Assembly (NCBI RefSeq): GCF_002954725.1
Contig: NZ_MSCQ01000001.1
Span: forward strand, 1,528,508 to 1,592,507
DNA length: 64,000 nt
DNA from: Photobacterium phosphoreum
GTDB taxonomy: Bacteria; Pseudomonadota; Gammaproteobacteria; Enterobacterales; Vibrionaceae
Direction of reading: 5' to 3'
The translations under genes and the position numbers were made by a program. Shown here one piece after another: positions 63,162 to 64,000 of this stretch (position 1 is the stretch's first letter; each line of letters begins with the position of its first letter). The notes beneath the pieces are model-generated. The model saw only the letters and a list, made by a program, of their open reading frames with translations. It was not told the DNA's origin and ran no database searches.

Positions 63162-64000
63162 ATGAGTAAAAAAGCCATCTCGATATCAACCAATGATCTC
63201 GATTTTATTGATGATAAATCAGCAGCATTACTGCTTAACACGCCCAAAAGTGCCAGAATAATTTTATGGGTAATGGTGCTATTTTTCCTTATCGCATTTA
63301 TTTGGGCCTATTTTGCAAAACTCGATAAAGTCACCACTGGTTCAGGGAAAGTTATTCCATCATCTCAGTTACAAGTAGTACAAAACCTTGAAGGCGGTAT
63401 TGTTAAGCAGGTTTTAGTCAAAGAAGGTCAACACGTTAAACATGGCCAGACACTATTACTTATTGATGACACTCAATTTAAGTCTGATTTTAAAGAAAAG
63501 AACCAAAGTCTTGCCGCTGTGCAAGCTGATTCGTTACGTCTTAGTGCATTACTTGCCAGTGTTACCGTAAATAAAAGTACTAATAATACAGGATGGCGCA
63601 AAAGTGTTAATGTTGCTAGCACCGCTCCTGCTTTTACTGCTGAGTTTAAGAAAAAGCATCCTCAATTAGTGCGCCGACAACTTAACCAATTTACGGGTAA
63701 ATTAAATAATTTAGAAAACCAACTTTCTGTTGCGTCACAGCAAGCATCCCAAAAAGAAAGAGAACTTACTGAAACTCAATCACGGGTAACCAATATTCGA
63801 AATAGCTATAACATTGCATTAAAGGAATACCACATTACCAAACCGTTAGCGGATGAAGGTGTTGTTCCTCGTATTGAATTATTAAAGTTACAACGTGCGC
63901 TCAATGACACTAAACGTGATTTAAACTCAGCCAAACTACAAATTCCAATCACTCAAGCTGCAATTCAAGAGGCTGGCTTTAAATATCTCGATATTGCTCT
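63162..64000 (+). CDS. HlyD-family type I secretion membrane fusion protein (partial)
   Basis: The gene starts at an ATG at 63162 and runs off the window after 279 codons. The N-terminal cytoplasmic tail leads to one membrane segment (about 33-52, WVMVLFFLIAFIWAYFAKLD), then the lipoyl-like half motif VVQNLEGGIVKQVLVKEGQ (about 75-93) and VKHGQTLLLIDDTQF, the HlyD/LapC signature. A long helical hairpin follows (about 105-240), where the protein should contact a TolC-type channel. It would link an ABC exporter to the outer membrane. Its divergence from the adhesin gene indicates that it exports that protein; the ABC exporter and outer-membrane genes presumably lie beyond the window edge. Confidence 0.92.
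   Translation, partial: MSKKAISISTNDLDFIDDKSAALLLNTPKSARIILWVMVLFFLIAFIWAYFAKLDKVTTGSGKVIPSSQLQVVQNLEGGIVKQVLVKEGQHVKHGQTLLLIDDTQFKSDFKEKNQSLAAVQADSLRLSALLASVTVNKSTNNTGWRKSVNVASTAPAFTAEFKKKHPQLVRRQLNQFTGKLNNLENQLSVASQQASQKERELTETQSRVTNIRNSYNIALKEYHITKPLADEGVVPRIELLKLQRALNDTKRDLNSAKLQIPITQAAIQEAGFKYLDIA

Overview
The window looks like a chromosomal segment of a marine gammaproteobacterium of the Vibrionaceae, most probably Photobacterium. The inference rests on the AT-rich composition, a PBPRA1643-type SWIM/SEC-C protein (a family named after a Photobacterium profundum gene), a zwf-pgl-gnd operon, and the mix of NupC, PstSCAB, MetE/MetR, GlpABC, DcuC and a LapA-like type I secreted adhesin. 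No rRNA, tRNA, CRISPR array, insertion sequence or prophage is visible. All names come from recognising protein motifs by eye; no database was searched.

Layout. Positions 1-3.7 kb carry the pentose phosphate operon zwf-pgl-gnd (minus strand). 3.7-4.3 kb is a gene-poor gap with one good plus-strand promoter and two terminator hairpins, possibly one or two small RNAs. 4.3-5.3 kb holds a SEC-C protein and a SpoU/TrmH RNA methyltransferase. 5.3-8.7 kb is a translationally coupled pair, a periplasmic solute-binding protein and a membrane diguanylate cyclase with no transporter genes beside them, divergent from an NlpC/P60 lipoprotein. 9.5-13 kb has an Ap4A phosphorylase-like gene with a TyrR-box-like site upstream, a TyrP-type aromatic amino acid permease preceded by a 47-codon Tyr/Phe-rich ORF, a DUF805 gene and a small unknown. 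13.1-19.4 kb contains nupC, a LysR regulator and pstSCAB without phoU. 19.5-23.1 kb has a DUF1971 protein, an unknown, an MscS channel and an HslJ-like lipoprotein.

23.2-26.7 kb is the divergent metE/metR pair with recognisable MetR and MetJ operator candidates. 26.7-27.7 kb has DUF4250 and a polytopic membrane protein. 28-32.2 kb is the anaerobic glycerol-3-phosphate dehydrogenase operon glpABC, followed by a probable g-type lysozyme inhibitor lipoprotein, a divergent YnfM/YnfL-like MFS/LysR pair, and dcuC. 36.7-45.2 kb has a small unknown, an RNase H with viroplasmin domain, a YbdG-type channel, a spondin-domain lipoprotein, the radical SAM protein YgiQ, the outer membrane phospholipase PldA, an unlisted 51-residue membrane protein, and a DUF2884 (YggN-like) protein.

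45.2-62.8 kb is one enormous minus-strand reading frame of about 5,840 codons for a LapA-like RTX adhesin. It has an N-terminal retention module with an AAAAG candidate protease site, six tandem copies of an exactly 906-bp repeat, a second array of 396-bp repeats, and C-terminal RTX and type I secretion signals. A single in-frame TAA (60342-60344), one transition away from the CAA found in sister repeats, divides it. The divergent gene at the right edge encodes the HlyD-type membrane fusion protein that presumably exports it. Together with the diguanylate cyclase at 5.3 kb, the adhesin suggests a c-di-GMP-linked surface lifestyle, though the window holds no LapD or LapG.
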